NCBI GenBank assembly: GCA_012719445.1
Contig: JAAYAH010000073.1
Coordinates: 1-32,732, forward strand
Reading direction: 5' to 3'
DNA length: 32,732 bases
From: Actinomycetales bacterium
GTDB taxonomy: Bacteria > Actinomycetota > Actinomycetes > Actinomycetales > Kineosporiaceae
Shown one piece after another: positions 16,017-23,796 of this stretch. Position 1 is the stretch's first letter, and every line of letters starts with the position of its first letter. Below the pieces are notes generated by a model that saw nothing but the letters and a program-made list of their open reading frames with translations, was not told the origin of the DNA and did no database searches. The translations under genes were made by a program, and so were the position numbers.

Positions 16017-16973
16017 TCAGCCGAGGTCGGCCCCTGCCCACGGCTCCACCTCGGGCGCCGCGACCCTGCCCTCAGGGCAGTGCCGGCGCCAGTCGCACCA
16101 GGAGCACAGCGCCGACGGCGTCGGCCCGAAGGCGTCGTCGTCCCGCCTGCCGGCGGCGAACGCCTCGTCCGCAGCCCTCGCGTCGGCGGCGACGGACTCC
16201 GCCTCGGCCACCTTCCGGGCGAGGCTGGCCGCGTCGTGGTCCGCCGCGGCGACGGTCCCGGTCGGCAGGTGGTGCAGCTCGACCCTGGTGCAGGGACGGC
16301 GCAGGGTCCTGGCGACCGCCACGGCGTAGACGGCGAGGGCGAGGTTCGACCGGACCTCACCGGGCTCGGGGGGCCTCCGTCCGGTCTTGTAGTCGACGAC
16401 CACCAGCTCCCGCTCGGCCGGGGTGGTCACGTCCCGGGCGTCGATCCGGTCCACCCGACCGGTTCTCGACGCTCCTCCCCCGGATGAGGACCGCGTGGTC
16501 ACGTCCCGGGCGTCGATCCGGTCCACCCGACCGGAGAGCGCGAGGGTCGCCGTCGGGACGGCGACGGTGCGCTCCACCCCGACCGGCTCGCGCTCCGGGT
16601 CGACGTCCCCGAGGTACCGCTCGACCCAGCCGGCGACCCGGTCCGCAGCCCGCACCGACATCGCGGGATCGCGGAAGCCCCCCTCGGCGAACCGACCCGG
16701 CGTCCACCGGCCGAGCACGAGGTCGCGACCCGCAACGGGGGTCCGCCGGCCGGGGGGCAGCGACCACCACGCCGCGAGCGCCGTGTGCGCCGCGATGCCC
16801 ATCGTGGTGCGGGCCCTCGGCGGTCCCTTGACCGGCGCCGGCCGGTCCAGGTAGGCGAACCGGTACCGGCGCGGGCAGTCGAGCCAGGTGGTCAGCCGGG
16901 TCGGGGTGCACGGGTACAGCCGCCGCGGCATCCCGGGGAGGGACTGCTGCCCGGCTCCTGACGCGGCGGTCAC
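16017..16973 (-). CDS. RecB-family PD-(D/E)XK nuclease
   Basis: 318 residues from a GTG at 16973 that overlaps the stop of the DUF6758 gene by 4 bp (GTGA). An ATG at 16931 would remove the QQSLPG segment that I recall as typical of this family's N-terminus. Motifs: SxxxxxxxCPRRYRF-like start (LTTWLDCPRRYRFAYLDRP), AHTALAAWW, the core GRVDRID, the catalytic DYKTG, and a C-terminal iron-sulfur-type Cys cluster (CSWCDWRRHCPEG). With the Cys near the N-terminus this suggests an AddB/Cas4-like 4Fe-4S nuclease. The role is presumably processing DNA ends. The GRVDRIDARDVTT segment is present twice, which makes this copy unusual. Confidence 0.88.
   Translation of the reverse strand: MTAASGAGQQSLPGMPRRLYPCTPTRLTTWLDCPRRYRFAYLDRPAPVKGPPRARTTMGIAAHTALAAWWSLPPGRRTPVAGRDLVLGRWTPGRFAEGGFRDPAMSVRAADRVAGWVERYLGDVDPEREPVGVERTVAVPTATLALSGRVDRIDARDVTTRSSSGGGASRTGRVDRIDARDVTTPAERELVVVDYKTGRRPPEPGEVRSNLALAVYAVAVARTLRRPCTRVELHHLPTGTVAAADHDAASLARKVAEAESVAADARAADEAFAAGRRDDDAFGPTPSALCSWCDWRRHCPEGRVAAPEVEPWAGADLG
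16423..16534. repeat. 40-bp exact direct repeat in the nuclease catalytic core
   Basis: Bases 16423-16462 and 16495-16534 are identical, with a 72-bp period (24 codons), so the reading frame is preserved. Each copy encodes GRVDRIDARDVTT, and a Ser/Gly/Ala-rich stretch lies between them. Confidence 0.9.
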
Positions 16974-17620
16974 CGCAGCCGGGGGGACAGCGCCCCGAAG
17001 GGCATGTCGAGGAGCAGCAGGCCGGTGTCCCGGGCGTCCCGGAGGTGGAAGTCCTCCAGCAGGACGACGCCGGCCGCCTGCGGCCAGGCCAGCAGCCACA
17101 GCCACACCCCGGCAGCCTCCCCGACGAAGGCCGCCGGCCCGTCGACCGGCACCGTCCACAGCGGGGTGTCGTGACCGGCCGCGCTGACCTTCCAGGCGGG
17201 AGTCGCCTCGGCGATGGTCTCCCCCGGGTCGATCCCACCCAGCCCGGCGAGGTAGGCACCGAGACCGACCCCCGGCTGCTCGGCGACGAGCAGGAGATCG
17301 GCGGTCCGTTCCGAGTCCGAGGTGCCGTCCAGGCGCAGCGGGTTCGGCCCCGAACAGGCCACGACGGTCGCCAACGGCCCGGTGTGCTCGTCCCCGGCCT
17401 GCTGCAGGCCGGACAGCAGCCAGTCGGTCGGCAGCGGCCAGGGCAGCCACACGGGGACCTGGGCCCTGGTCGCGAGCTGCCGGAGGGCCTCGTCCGAGGC
17501 GCTCCTGGCGGGGTGCAGCGGGGCGACGGCGGCGTGGACGGAGCACGACCAGGTGTCCGACCAGAGGCCGGGGGGCCGGGCTTCCGCACCGCAGCGTGGA
17601 CAGGTCAGCGGAGTCGCCAC
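16970..17620 (-). CDS. DUF6758-family zinc-ribbon-containing protein
   Basis: 216 residues from GTG 17620. The open frame extends further upstream but reads as Arg-rich non-protein sequence. The N-terminus has a zinc-ribbon-like motif, CPRCG...WSCSVH. The rest shows family segments known to me from actinobacterial DUF6758 proteins: VPVWLPWPLPTDWLLSG, ACSGPNPL, LLLVAEQPGVGLGA, TPLWTVPVDG and a C-terminal FGALSPRLR. There is no signal peptide or membrane helix. Its stop overlaps the start of the RecB-like nuclease gene, so the two are co-translated and possibly work together on DNA. The function is unknown. CAACGT lies 6 nt before the GTG, a weak leaderless promoter. Confidence 0.82.
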   Translation of the reverse strand: MATPLTCPRCGAEARPPGLWSDTWSCSVHAAVAPLHPARSASDEALRQLATRAQVPVWLPWPLPTDWLLSGLQQAGDEHTGPLATVVACSGPNPLRLDGTSDSERTADLLLVAEQPGVGLGAYLAGLGGIDPGETIAEATPAWKVSAAGHDTPLWTVPVDGPAAFVGEAAGVWLWLLAWPQAAGVVLLEDFHLRDARDTGLLLLDMPFGALSPRLR

Positions 17621-17735
17621 CCTTCGACGTTGCCTGCTCCGCGCGGTCAGGTCAAGGACCCGCAGCCCCCGGAACCGGGACGGGAGGACCGGACGCGGCC
17701 GGGGCACCGGTCCGGAGGGCTCGCGGCGGAGCGTG

Positions 17736-17741
17736 CAGACT
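17736..17741 (+). promoter_or_regulatory. CAGACT, possible leaderless -10 of the Nudix gene
   Basis: CAGACT ends 6 nt before the GTG and has one mismatch to TAnnnT. No ribosome binding site is visible. Confidence 0.35.
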
Positions 17742-17747
17742 GTCCCC

Positions 17748-18149
17748 GTGGTCCGCAGCACAGTCCCCTGTGTCGGCGCCGTCGTCCACGACAGCGGCCG
17801 GATCCTGCTGGTCCGCCGGGCCAACCCGCCCTGTCCCGGCTCCTGGTCGCTTCCCGGGGGCAGGGTGGAGCCGGGAGAGGACGACGCGACGGCGGTCGCC
17901 CGGGAGGTTGCCGAGGAGACCGGTCTCGCCGTCGCCCCGGGCAGGCTCGTGGGAACGGCTCACCTCGACGCCCCCGACGGGGCGGTGTTCGTCGTCCGGG
18001 ACTACTCCTGCGAGGTCATCGGTGGCACTCTGGTCGCCGGGGACGACGCGACCGCGGTCGGCTGGTTCTCCGCGGAGGACCTGGAAACGCTCCCCACCGT
18101 GGAGGGTCTGCGCGACATCCTGACGGAGTGGGACGCCCTGCCCGGCTGA
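17748..18149 (+). CDS. Nudix hydrolase
   Basis: 133 residues from GTG 17748. Earlier in-frame starts would add sequence antisense to the DUF6758 gene. The complete Nudix box is present at about residues 39-61: GRVEPGE, seven residues, then REVAEETGL (Gx5Ex7REVxEExGL), giving the metal-binding helix. It is preceded by the beta-strand CVGAVVHDSGRILLVRRANP. The family hydrolyses nucleoside diphosphates linked to another group, from 8-oxo-dGTP to ADP-ribose; the substrate is not readable here. The protein is short, a single domain, with no extra module. It is divergent from the DUF6758-nuclease pair by 127 bp. Confidence 0.92.
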   Translation: MVRSTVPCVGAVVHDSGRILLVRRANPPCPGSWSLPGGRVEPGEDDATAVAREVAEETGLAVAPGRLVGTAHLDAPDGAVFVVRDYSCEVIGGTLVAGDDATAVGWFSAEDLETLPTVEGLRDILTEWDALPG

Positions 18150-18213
18150 TCCCTCCCGGGGATGACGCGTGGTTCGCATCGCCTCGGTGCACGATCGCGA
18201 CCGGCGCGGACAC

Positions 18214-18219
18214 TACGGT
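18214..18219 (+). promoter_or_regulatory. -10 element TACGGT of the lacI-type gene
   Basis: TACGGT lies 43 nt before the GTG and would give a short leader that carries the GAGGAGGA ribosome site. Confidence 0.4.
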
Positions 18220-18262
18220 GGGGCAAGCGCGAGCGTCCGGCCAGCCCCACCGAGGAGGATTC

Positions 18263-19285
18263 GTGACCGCCCACGAGACGAGCAAGCGGGTCACCGTCGC
18301 CGAGATCGCCCGTGCCGCCGGTGTCTCGGTGCCGACCGTGTCGCGGGTGCTCAACGGTCGCGCTGACGTGGCACCGGAGACCCGGGAGCGGGTCGAGGAC
18401 CTCCTCCGGCAGCACGGGTACCGGCGGAGGGGAACGTCCCGGGGCGGGAGCGCCCGGCTGGTGGACCTGGTCTTCAACGACCTGGACAGCCCGTGGGCCG
18501 TCGAGATCATCCGGGGCGCGGAGAGCGTCGCGCACGCCGCGGGCATCGGGGTCGTGATCTCCGCCGTGCACCGGCACGAGCCCGCGGCCAGGCAGTGGCT
18601 GGACAACGTCAGGGCCCGGTCCTCCGACGGGGTCGTCCTGGTGACGAGCGAGCTCGACCCGTCCATCCAGGCGGAGCTGGACCGGCTGCGGGTGCCGACG
18701 GTGATCGTCGACGCCTCCGGGGGGTCACCGCTGAACGCCCCCACCATCGGCGCGACGAACTGGGCCGGGGGCCTCAGCGCGACCCAACACCTGCTGGACC
18801 TCGGCCACACCAGGATCGGGGTGATCGCCGGACCCCCGCACCTCATGTGCAGCAGGGCGCGGATCGACGGTCACCGGGCTGCCATGGAGTCCCGCGGTCT
18901 CGCCCTCGACCCCGCCCTCACCTACGTCGGGGACTTCTACCACGAGTCCGGGTTCGAGGGCGGCAAGGCCCTGCTGTCGGGTCCCCGGCGACCCACCGCG
19001 ATCTTCGCCTCCAGCGACCAGATGGCGCTGGGCGTGTACGAGGCGGTCCGGCAGTCGGACCTGCGGATCCCCGACGACGTGAGCATCGTCGGGTTCGACG
19101 ACCTGCCCGGAACGCCGTGGTCCTCGCCCCCGCTGACCACGGTGCGCCAGCCGCTGGTCGAGATGGGCATGCTCGCCGTCCGGATGATCCTCCGGCTGCT
19201 CAGCGGCGAGGAGCTGGAGAGCCCGCGGGTGGAGCTGGCCACCGAGCTCGTGATCCGGGCCAGCACGGCGCCTCCGCCCGCGTAG
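18263..19285 (+). CDS. LacI-family transcriptional regulator
   Basis: 340 residues from GTG 18263 with an excellent ribosome site, GAGGAGGA (18252-18259). The N-terminal LacI helix-turn-helix is intact: VTVAEIARAAGVSVPTVSRVLNG, with the hinge RERVEDLLRQHGYRRRG. The periplasmic-binding-protein-like effector domain follows (about 60-335), including VDLVFNDLDSPWAVEIIRG, GVIAGPPHLMCSRARIDGH and IFASSDQMALGVYEA, and the final VSIVGFDDLPGTPWSSPPLTTVRQP. It resembles xylose/sugar-type LacI repressors, but no sugar gene lies nearby, so its regulon is elsewhere. The neighbours (Nudix, aminopeptidase P) are not obvious targets. A hairpin follows the stop. Confidence 0.93.
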   Translation: MTAHETSKRVTVAEIARAAGVSVPTVSRVLNGRADVAPETRERVEDLLRQHGYRRRGTSRGGSARLVDLVFNDLDSPWAVEIIRGAESVAHAAGIGVVISAVHRHEPAARQWLDNVRARSSDGVVLVTSELDPSIQAELDRLRVPTVIVDASGGSPLNAPTIGATNWAGGLSATQHLLDLGHTRIGVIAGPPHLMCSRARIDGHRAAMESRGLALDPALTYVGDFYHESGFEGGKALLSGPRRPTAIFASSDQMALGVYEAVRQSDLRIPDDVSIVGFDDLPGTPWSSPPLTTVRQPLVEMGMLAVRMILRLLSGEELESPRVELATELVIRASTAPPPA

Positions 19286-19293
19286 ACCCCGTC

Positions 19294-19324
19294 CGTCGCG
19301 CCGGACCGGACGGCCGGCGCGACG
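19294..19324 (+). terminator. 11-bp perfect stem-loop after the lacI-type gene
   Basis: CGTCGCGCCGG (19294-19304) and CCGGCGCGACG (19314-19324) pair exactly around a 9-nt loop, 8 bp past the stop codon. Confidence 0.6.
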
Positions 19325-19384
19325 TCACCGGACCGTGTCCCGCGGCTGCCTCGCGAGGCCGCCGTGGGGGTGCACCATGGACGC

Positions 19385-20980
19385 ATGAGCGAGGATCGGG
19401 GCAGCGCGAAGGACGGCGACGGGATCCGCGACGGCGTGGCCCCGCCGGAGGGAACCGGCAGCGGGGCGGGAGGCCACCGGCACCGGCCCACCTCGGAGGC
19501 GTTCCGCCGGTTCGTCGCCGCCGGCTGGGCCCCGCGCCCGGAGGAGCTGCCGCACCTGGCGGAGTCCGCGGCCTGGGCGGCCCCGCGCCGCGAGTGGCTG
19601 TCGGCGGCGTTCCCCGGCACCCGGCTGGTGCTGCCCGCCGGGGTGCTGCGGGTCCGAAGCAACGACACCGACTACCGGTTCCGGTCCCATGCGGCGTTCA
19701 CCCACCTCACCGGGATCGGCGCCGCGGCCGAGCCGGACTCGGTCCTGGTGCTGGAGCCGGTGTCCGGTGCCGACGGGCAGGACGGCCCGGGGCACGAGGC
19801 GGTGCTGTTCTTCCGGCCGCCGTCGGCGAGGGACAGCAGGGAGTTCTACGCCGACGCCCGCTACGGCGAGCTGTGGGTCGGTCCCCGGCCGAGGCTCGAC
19901 GAGGTCGAGGCGCTCACCGGGCTGCGCTGCCGCCACCTCGACGAGCTGCACGACGCTCTGGCCAAGGACGTCGGCGAGGGCGGGGTCCCGGTGCGCCTGG
20001 TCAGGAGAGCCGATCCGGCGGTGGACGCGGTCGTCGCGGAGGCGAGGGCTGCCGGCGGGACCGACGCCGAGCGGGCTGCGGCCGACGACGCCGAGCTGGC
20101 CAGGGCGGTGTCCGAGCTGCGGCTGGTCAAGGACACCTGGGAGGTCGCCGAGCTCCGCCGGGCTGTGGAGATCACCGCCGAGGCCTTCGCGGACATTGTG
20201 CGGGCGCTACCCGCCGCGCTGGCCTCGCCACGGGGAGAGCGGGTGGTCGAGGGGGTGTTCGCGCTCCGCGCCCGTGAGGAGGGCAACGGGGTGGGCTACG
20301 ACACCATCGCCGCGGCCGGCCCGCACGCCTGCACCCTGCACTGGATCCACAACGACGGCACCGTGCACCCCGGGGACCTGCTCCTCGTCGACGCGGGCGT
20401 GGAGGTGGACAGCCTCTACACGGCCGACGTGACCAGGACCCTGCCCGTCTCCGGCACCTTCAACTCGGCCCAGCGCGCCGTCTACGAGGTCGTGCTCGAG
20501 GCGGCCGACGCCGCCTTCGCCGTCGCCAGCCCCGGGGTCCGGTTCCGGGACGTCCACGCCGCCGCGATGCGGGTGATCGCCACCCGGCTGCACGCCTGGG
20601 GCTGGCTGCCGGGCAGCGTCGAGGAGTCGCTCGCCGACGAGGGCCAGTTCCACCGCCGCTGGATGGTGCACGGGACCAGCCATCACCTCGGCCTCGACGT
20701 CCACGACTGCGCCCAGGCCAGGTCCGAGATGTACCTGGACGCCGAACTGCGCCCCGGCATGGTCTTCACCATCGAGCCCGGCCTCTACCTCATGCCGGAC
20801 GACCTGCTCGTCCCGGAGGAGATGCGGGGGATCGGGGTCCGGATCGAGGACGACGTGCTGGTGACCGTGGACGGGGTCGAGAACCTCTCCGCGATGCTCC
20901 CCCGCACCCCGGACGGAGTCGAGGCGTGGATGGCCGGACTGGCCCGCGACACGTCGACGGGCCAGCACCGACACGCGTGA
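19385..20980 (+). CDS. Xaa-Pro aminopeptidase (aminopeptidase P family)
   Basis: 531 residues from ATG 19385; a GTG 21 bases upstream is in frame but less likely. The N-terminal aminopeptidase P domain (about 40-195: FRRFVAAGW, RVRSNDTDYRFRSHAAFTHLTG) precedes the pita-bread M24 catalytic domain (about 235-520). The five metal ligands are visible: Asp in LLLVDAGVEVD, Asp in YTADVTRTLP, His in GTSHHLGLDVHD, Glu in FTIEPGLY and Glu in VRIEDDVLVT. It removes N-terminal residues preceding proline, using two Mn2+ ions, in the cytoplasm. CACCAT ends 6 nt before the ATG, a possible leaderless promoter. It is followed by a 300-bp region carrying the corA leader. Confidence 0.93.
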   Translation: MSEDRGSAKDGDGIRDGVAPPEGTGSGAGGHRHRPTSEAFRRFVAAGWAPRPEELPHLAESAAWAAPRREWLSAAFPGTRLVLPAGVLRVRSNDTDYRFRSHAAFTHLTGIGAAAEPDSVLVLEPVSGADGQDGPGHEAVLFFRPPSARDSREFYADARYGELWVGPRPRLDEVEALTGLRCRHLDELHDALAKDVGEGGVPVRLVRRADPAVDAVVAEARAAGGTDAERAAADDAELARAVSELRLVKDTWEVAELRRAVEITAEAFADIVRALPAALASPRGERVVEGVFALRAREEGNGVGYDTIAAAGPHACTLHWIHNDGTVHPGDLLLVDAGVEVDSLYTADVTRTLPVSGTFNSAQRAVYEVVLEAADAAFAVASPGVRFRDVHAAAMRVIATRLHAWGWLPGSVEESLADEGQFHRRWMVHGTSHHLGLDVHDCAQARSEMYLDAELRPGMVFTIEPGLYLMPDDLLVPEEMRGIGVRIEDDVLVTVDGVENLSAMLPRTPDGVEAWMAGLARDTSTGQHRHA

Positions 20981-21100
20981 CGAAACCGGACGTACTCCCC
21001 GACGGTTCCCCCGAACGCCGACCTCCCCGTGGTACGCCGGCCCGTATGGCGCTACCCTTACCGAGGTTTGGGTCCGCACGGCTGTGAGGAGGTGAGGCAG

Positions 21101-21166
21101 GTGCCGTCCATCGATAGCACCCCTCCCAGTACCAGCCCCGCCGTGACGGGCACCGGGAGCGTCTAG
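21101..21166 (+). CDS. candidate proline-containing leader peptide upstream of corA
   Basis: A GTG with a near-ideal ribosome site (GAGGAGGTGAGG, 21086-21097) opens a 21-codon ORF ending at TAG 21164-21166. It begins MPSIDSTPPSTSPAV and ends TGTGSV, with prolines at 2, 8, 9 and 13 and an Asp at 5. It lies 117 bp upstream of the CorA gene in an otherwise empty region. In enterobacteria the MgtA Mg2+ transporter is controlled by a proline-rich leader, MgtL, whose translation reports Mg2+ and proline status. A comparable role here is inferred from position and composition; there is no sequence homology. A hairpin follows 24 nt after the stop. Confidence 0.5.
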   Translation: MPSIDSTPPSTSPAVTGTGSV

Positions 21167-21190
21167 CACCGACCACCCACGGCTCGCGCC

Positions 21191-21217
21191 GACCTCAGGC
21201 TCCTGACGGCTGAGGTC
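21191..21217 (+). promoter_or_regulatory. 8-bp hairpin between the leader ORF and corA
   Basis: GACCTCAG (21191-21198) pairs with CTGAGGTC (21210-21217) around an 11-nt loop. Another possible helix, GTGCC (21101-21105) with GGCAC (about 21149-21153), lies inside the leader ORF and would be opened by translating ribosomes. Together they could form an attenuator. A search for the M-box core (GGGTCAACAG-like element) by eye found none. Confidence 0.4.
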
Positions 21218-21283
21218 CGGCAGGGCCTGCGCGCACCCGTCCCCCTTCGTCACGGCACGCCCCTCGACGGAGGTGAGATCGAC

Positions 21284-22462
21284 ATGAACCGTCCTGCCCG
21301 CGCGTCCCTGCGCACTCTGCCCCTCAGCCGAACCCGGCACCTTCGCACCGCGACGACCGTCCGTCACTCCGGCGTCCGGGTCCCTGCCCTGTCCCGACGC
21401 ACGACGGCCCTGCTCGACGCCACCGTCGCATGGGGTCACTACGTCGGTGGCGTCCGCCAGCCGAGCAACGACTTCGAGGCCTGTGTCGCCGCGGCGAGGA
21501 ACGGCGAGGGGTTCGTCTGGATGGGCGTGCACGAGCCCAGCACCCCCCAGCTCAACCAGCTCGGGGTCATCTTCGGACTGCACCCCCTGTCGCTGGAGGA
21601 CGCCTCCAGCCCGCAGCAGCGGCCCAAGTTCGAACGGGACGACGACTACGCGGTCCTCGCCCTGCGCACCCTCGCCTACGTCCCGCGCGAGGAGCGGGTC
21701 GGCAACGGCGCGGCCAAGCCCACCGGCGGGCGCGAGGACACCGGAGCCGAGCCGGACGAGGGCGGCGACGTCGTCGAGACCGGAACGATCATGGTGTTCG
21801 TCGGCGACTGGTTCGTGGTCACCGTCCGGCACGGTCGGCACGCCTCCATGGCGGGCCTGCGCCGCCGGGTGGAGGAGAACCCGATGCAGCTGGCGCTCGG
21901 CCCCTCGGCGGTGCTCCATGCCGTCGTGGACAAGGTCGTCGACGACTACCTGGCCGTCACCGACGCGGTGCTGGAGGACATCGAGGAGATCGAGAACAGC
22001 GTCTTCTCGGCCCGGCTGGTCGCCGACATCGAGCGCATCTACCAGCTCAAGCGCGACGTCATCGAGATGAAGCGCACCGTGGGGCCGCTGTCCCTGCCGG
22101 TCCGGCAGCTGTCGGAGCGCCCGCAGCCCTTCATCAACGCCGAGATCCGGGAGTACTTCCGGGACGTCGACGACCACCTGGCCCGGGTCCACGAGCAGGT
22201 TTCGAGCTTCGACGAGCTGCTCACCACGATCCTCCAGGCGGGGCTCGCCCGGCTGTCGGTCGCCGAGAACGAGGACATGCGCAAGATCTCGGCCTGGGTG
22301 GCGATCGCCGCCGTTCCCACGATGATCGCCGGCATCTACGGCATGAACTTCACCTACATGCCGGAGCTGCAGTCCCGGTGGGGCTACCCCTCGGTGCTGG
22401 CCGTCATGTTCACCGCCTGCGCGCTGATGTTCCGCGGTTTCAAGCGCAACGGGTGGCTGTGA
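21284..22462 (+). CDS. corA: CorA-family magnesium transporter
   Basis: 392 residues from ATG 21284, with GGAGGTGAG upstream. A basic N-terminus (about 1-45) is followed by the cytoplasmic alpha/beta domain, a long coiled stalk helix (DIERIYQLKRDVIEMKRTVGPL... YFRDVDDHLARVHEQVSSF) and two C-terminal membrane helices. The signature pore motif GMN is in GIYGMNFTYMP at the end of TM1, and the protein ends with the basic FKRNGWL. It works as a homopentamer carrying Mg2+ (possibly Co2+/Ni2+) inward. An acidic/polar insert of about 30 residues (GNGAAKPTGG...EPDEGGD) interrupts the cytoplasmic domain. Expression is probably set by the leader region upstream. Its 3' end overlaps the convergent DUF418 gene by 79 bp. 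Confidence 0.94.
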   Translation: MNRPARASLRTLPLSRTRHLRTATTVRHSGVRVPALSRRTTALLDATVAWGHYVGGVRQPSNDFEACVAAARNGEGFVWMGVHEPSTPQLNQLGVIFGLHPLSLEDASSPQQRPKFERDDDYAVLALRTLAYVPREERVGNGAAKPTGGREDTGAEPDEGGDVVETGTIMVFVGDWFVVTVRHGRHASMAGLRRRVEENPMQLALGPSAVLHAVVDKVVDDYLAVTDAVLEDIEEIENSVFSARLVADIERIYQLKRDVIEMKRTVGPLSLPVRQLSERPQPFINAEIREYFRDVDDHLARVHEQVSSFDELLTTILQAGLARLSVAENEDMRKISAWVAIAAVPTMIAGIYGMNFTYMPELQSRWGYPSVLAVMFTACALMFRGFKRNGWL

Positions 22463-23697
22463 CCTGACCGGCCGTAGGTGAGCCGGCGCAGCAGCACCTC
22501 GAACGGCCCGCGCCGTCCCGCCCGGGCCAGCCCGACGGCGACCAGCACCGTGGCCAGCCACACCGCGACCCCGATCGCGTAGGCCTGGGCCGTGCCGATC
22601 CGCGCTCCCAGCCCGAACCCCCACGCGCTCAGCAGCGGCGCGAACACCATCGACTGCAGCAGGTAGCAGGTCAGCGACCGCTCCCCCACCGCGGCGACCC
22701 CCGCCACCACCCCGGACCGCCCCACCCTGCGCAGCCGCGCCGCGAGCAGCGCGAACAGGCACAGGTAGCCGAGGCCGGTGAACACGCCGACCAGGTGGTG
22801 CACGATGACGAGGGCGATCCCCACCGGGCGCGGCGGTTCGTAGAGCCGGGCGACGGTCAGGGCGTGCGGCAGCCCGCCGACGAGGTTCACGACCATGGCT
22901 GTCACGGCGACCCGGCGCAACGTGGCGACGTGGTCCTGGGGCCGGTCCAGCCACCCGGCCCGTGCGACGAGGAAGCCGATGACCAGCAGGAAGATGTACG
23001 GGATCACGAGCACGACCTCGACCGCGAAGAGCAGGTGACCGACGCCACGGTCGAGAACACCGGCGAGGTAGTCGGGGCCGGCCTCCCTCTCCCACGGCTT
23101 GCTCTGCTCGATCGCGTTGATGACGTGGTTGGCCGTCAGCACGAGCGCACTGGGCACGGACCAGCGCAGCAGCACCGCCCGCCGCCGGTGCACCAGGGAC
23201 AACGCCACCAGGCAGGTGGCCCCGTAGACGGCGAGGATGTCGCCGTCCCACAGCAGCGCGGCGTGCACCACGCCGAACACGATCAGCCACGCCCCGCGGC
23301 GGGCCAGCGCCCCACGCGCCCGCCGCGGCTCGGCTCCCCGCGCGGTCATCCGCCGGACCATGACCGCCATCCCGTAGCCGAAGAGGATCGCGAACATCGG
23401 GTACGACCGCTCCGACACGAACACGGTCACCACGAGGTCGGCGAGCCGGTCGAGGGTCCCGCCGTCCACCGGCCGGTAGCCGTACCCCGCCGTCCTCCCG
23501 TACAGGTAGCACTCGACGTTCGCCACAGCGATGAACAGCAGCATCGCTCCCCTGGCCAGGTCGGGTGCCAGCGAGCGGTGCCGGGAGGAGATGGGTCCGG
23601 GCCCGGTGGCTGGTCGCGCCACCGGGCCCGCGGAGTGCCGTCCCGGGCCGGTGCGGCTCGGGCTGTCCGCCGAGGCCGTCACGTGCTGCGTGGTCAT
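22384..23697 (-). CDS. DUF418 multi-pass membrane protein (copy A)
   Basis: 437 residues. A disordered N-terminus (1-45) precedes a membrane protein of about 9-10 helices. DUF418-type motifs: RSLAPDLARGAMLLFIAVANV, RSYPMFAILFGYGMAVMVRR, FGVVHAALLWDGDILAVYG, VGERSLTCYLLQSMVFAPLLS and RAGRRGPFEVLLRRLTYGR. Family members are uncharacterised or thought to act in envelope/cell-surface metabolism. It is closely similar to copy B just upstream, so the pair is a tandem duplication. Copy A has a different C-terminus (HPLRLKPRNISAQ...) that runs into the corA 3' end. TACGGT is 6 nt before the ATG and no ribosome site is present, so a leaderless mRNA is likely. Confidence 0.87.
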   Translation of the reverse strand: MTTQHVTASADSPSRTGPGRHSAGPVARPATGPGPISSRHRSLAPDLARGAMLLFIAVANVECYLYGRTAGYGYRPVDGGTLDRLADLVVTVFVSERSYPMFAILFGYGMAVMVRRMTARGAEPRRARGALARRGAWLIVFGVVHAALLWDGDILAVYGATCLVALSLVHRRRAVLLRWSVPSALVLTANHVINAIEQSKPWEREAGPDYLAGVLDRGVGHLLFAVEVVLVIPYIFLLVIGFLVARAGWLDRPQDHVATLRRVAVTAMVVNLVGGLPHALTVARLYEPPRPVGIALVIVHHLVGVFTGLGYLCLFALLAARLRRVGRSGVVAGVAAVGERSLTCYLLQSMVFAPLLSAWGFGLGARIGTAQAYAIGVAVWLATVLVAVGLARAGRRGPFEVLLRRLTYGRSGHSHPLRLKPRNISAQAVNMTASTEG

Positions 23698-23703
23698 GAG
23701 GAG

Positions 23704-23709
23704 ACCGTA
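23704..23709 (-). promoter_or_regulatory. -10 TACGGT, leaderless promoter of DUF418 copy A
   Basis: On the minus strand TACGGT ends 6 nt before the ATG. The same hexamer and spacing occur at copy B. Confidence 0.5.
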
Positions 23710-23796
23710 GGAACCCGGCGGCCGGCGGGCAGTGACGCACGCACCCGAACCCGATCTCCGGACCGCCTCCGCCGCGGGGGTGAGGCCCGCCCCCGG

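Noticed and set aside
18149-18163. ATCCC-TCCCG-GGGAT hairpin at the Nudix stop as a terminator
   Set aside because: The arms are only 5 bp and overlap the stop codon; such stems arise often by chance here.
21040-21283. M-box (ykoK) magnesium riboswitch before corA
   Set aside because: GGTGAGGC-like text is present, but the conserved GGGTCAACAG-type core and the long helices are missing, so I kept only the leader-ORF hypothesis.
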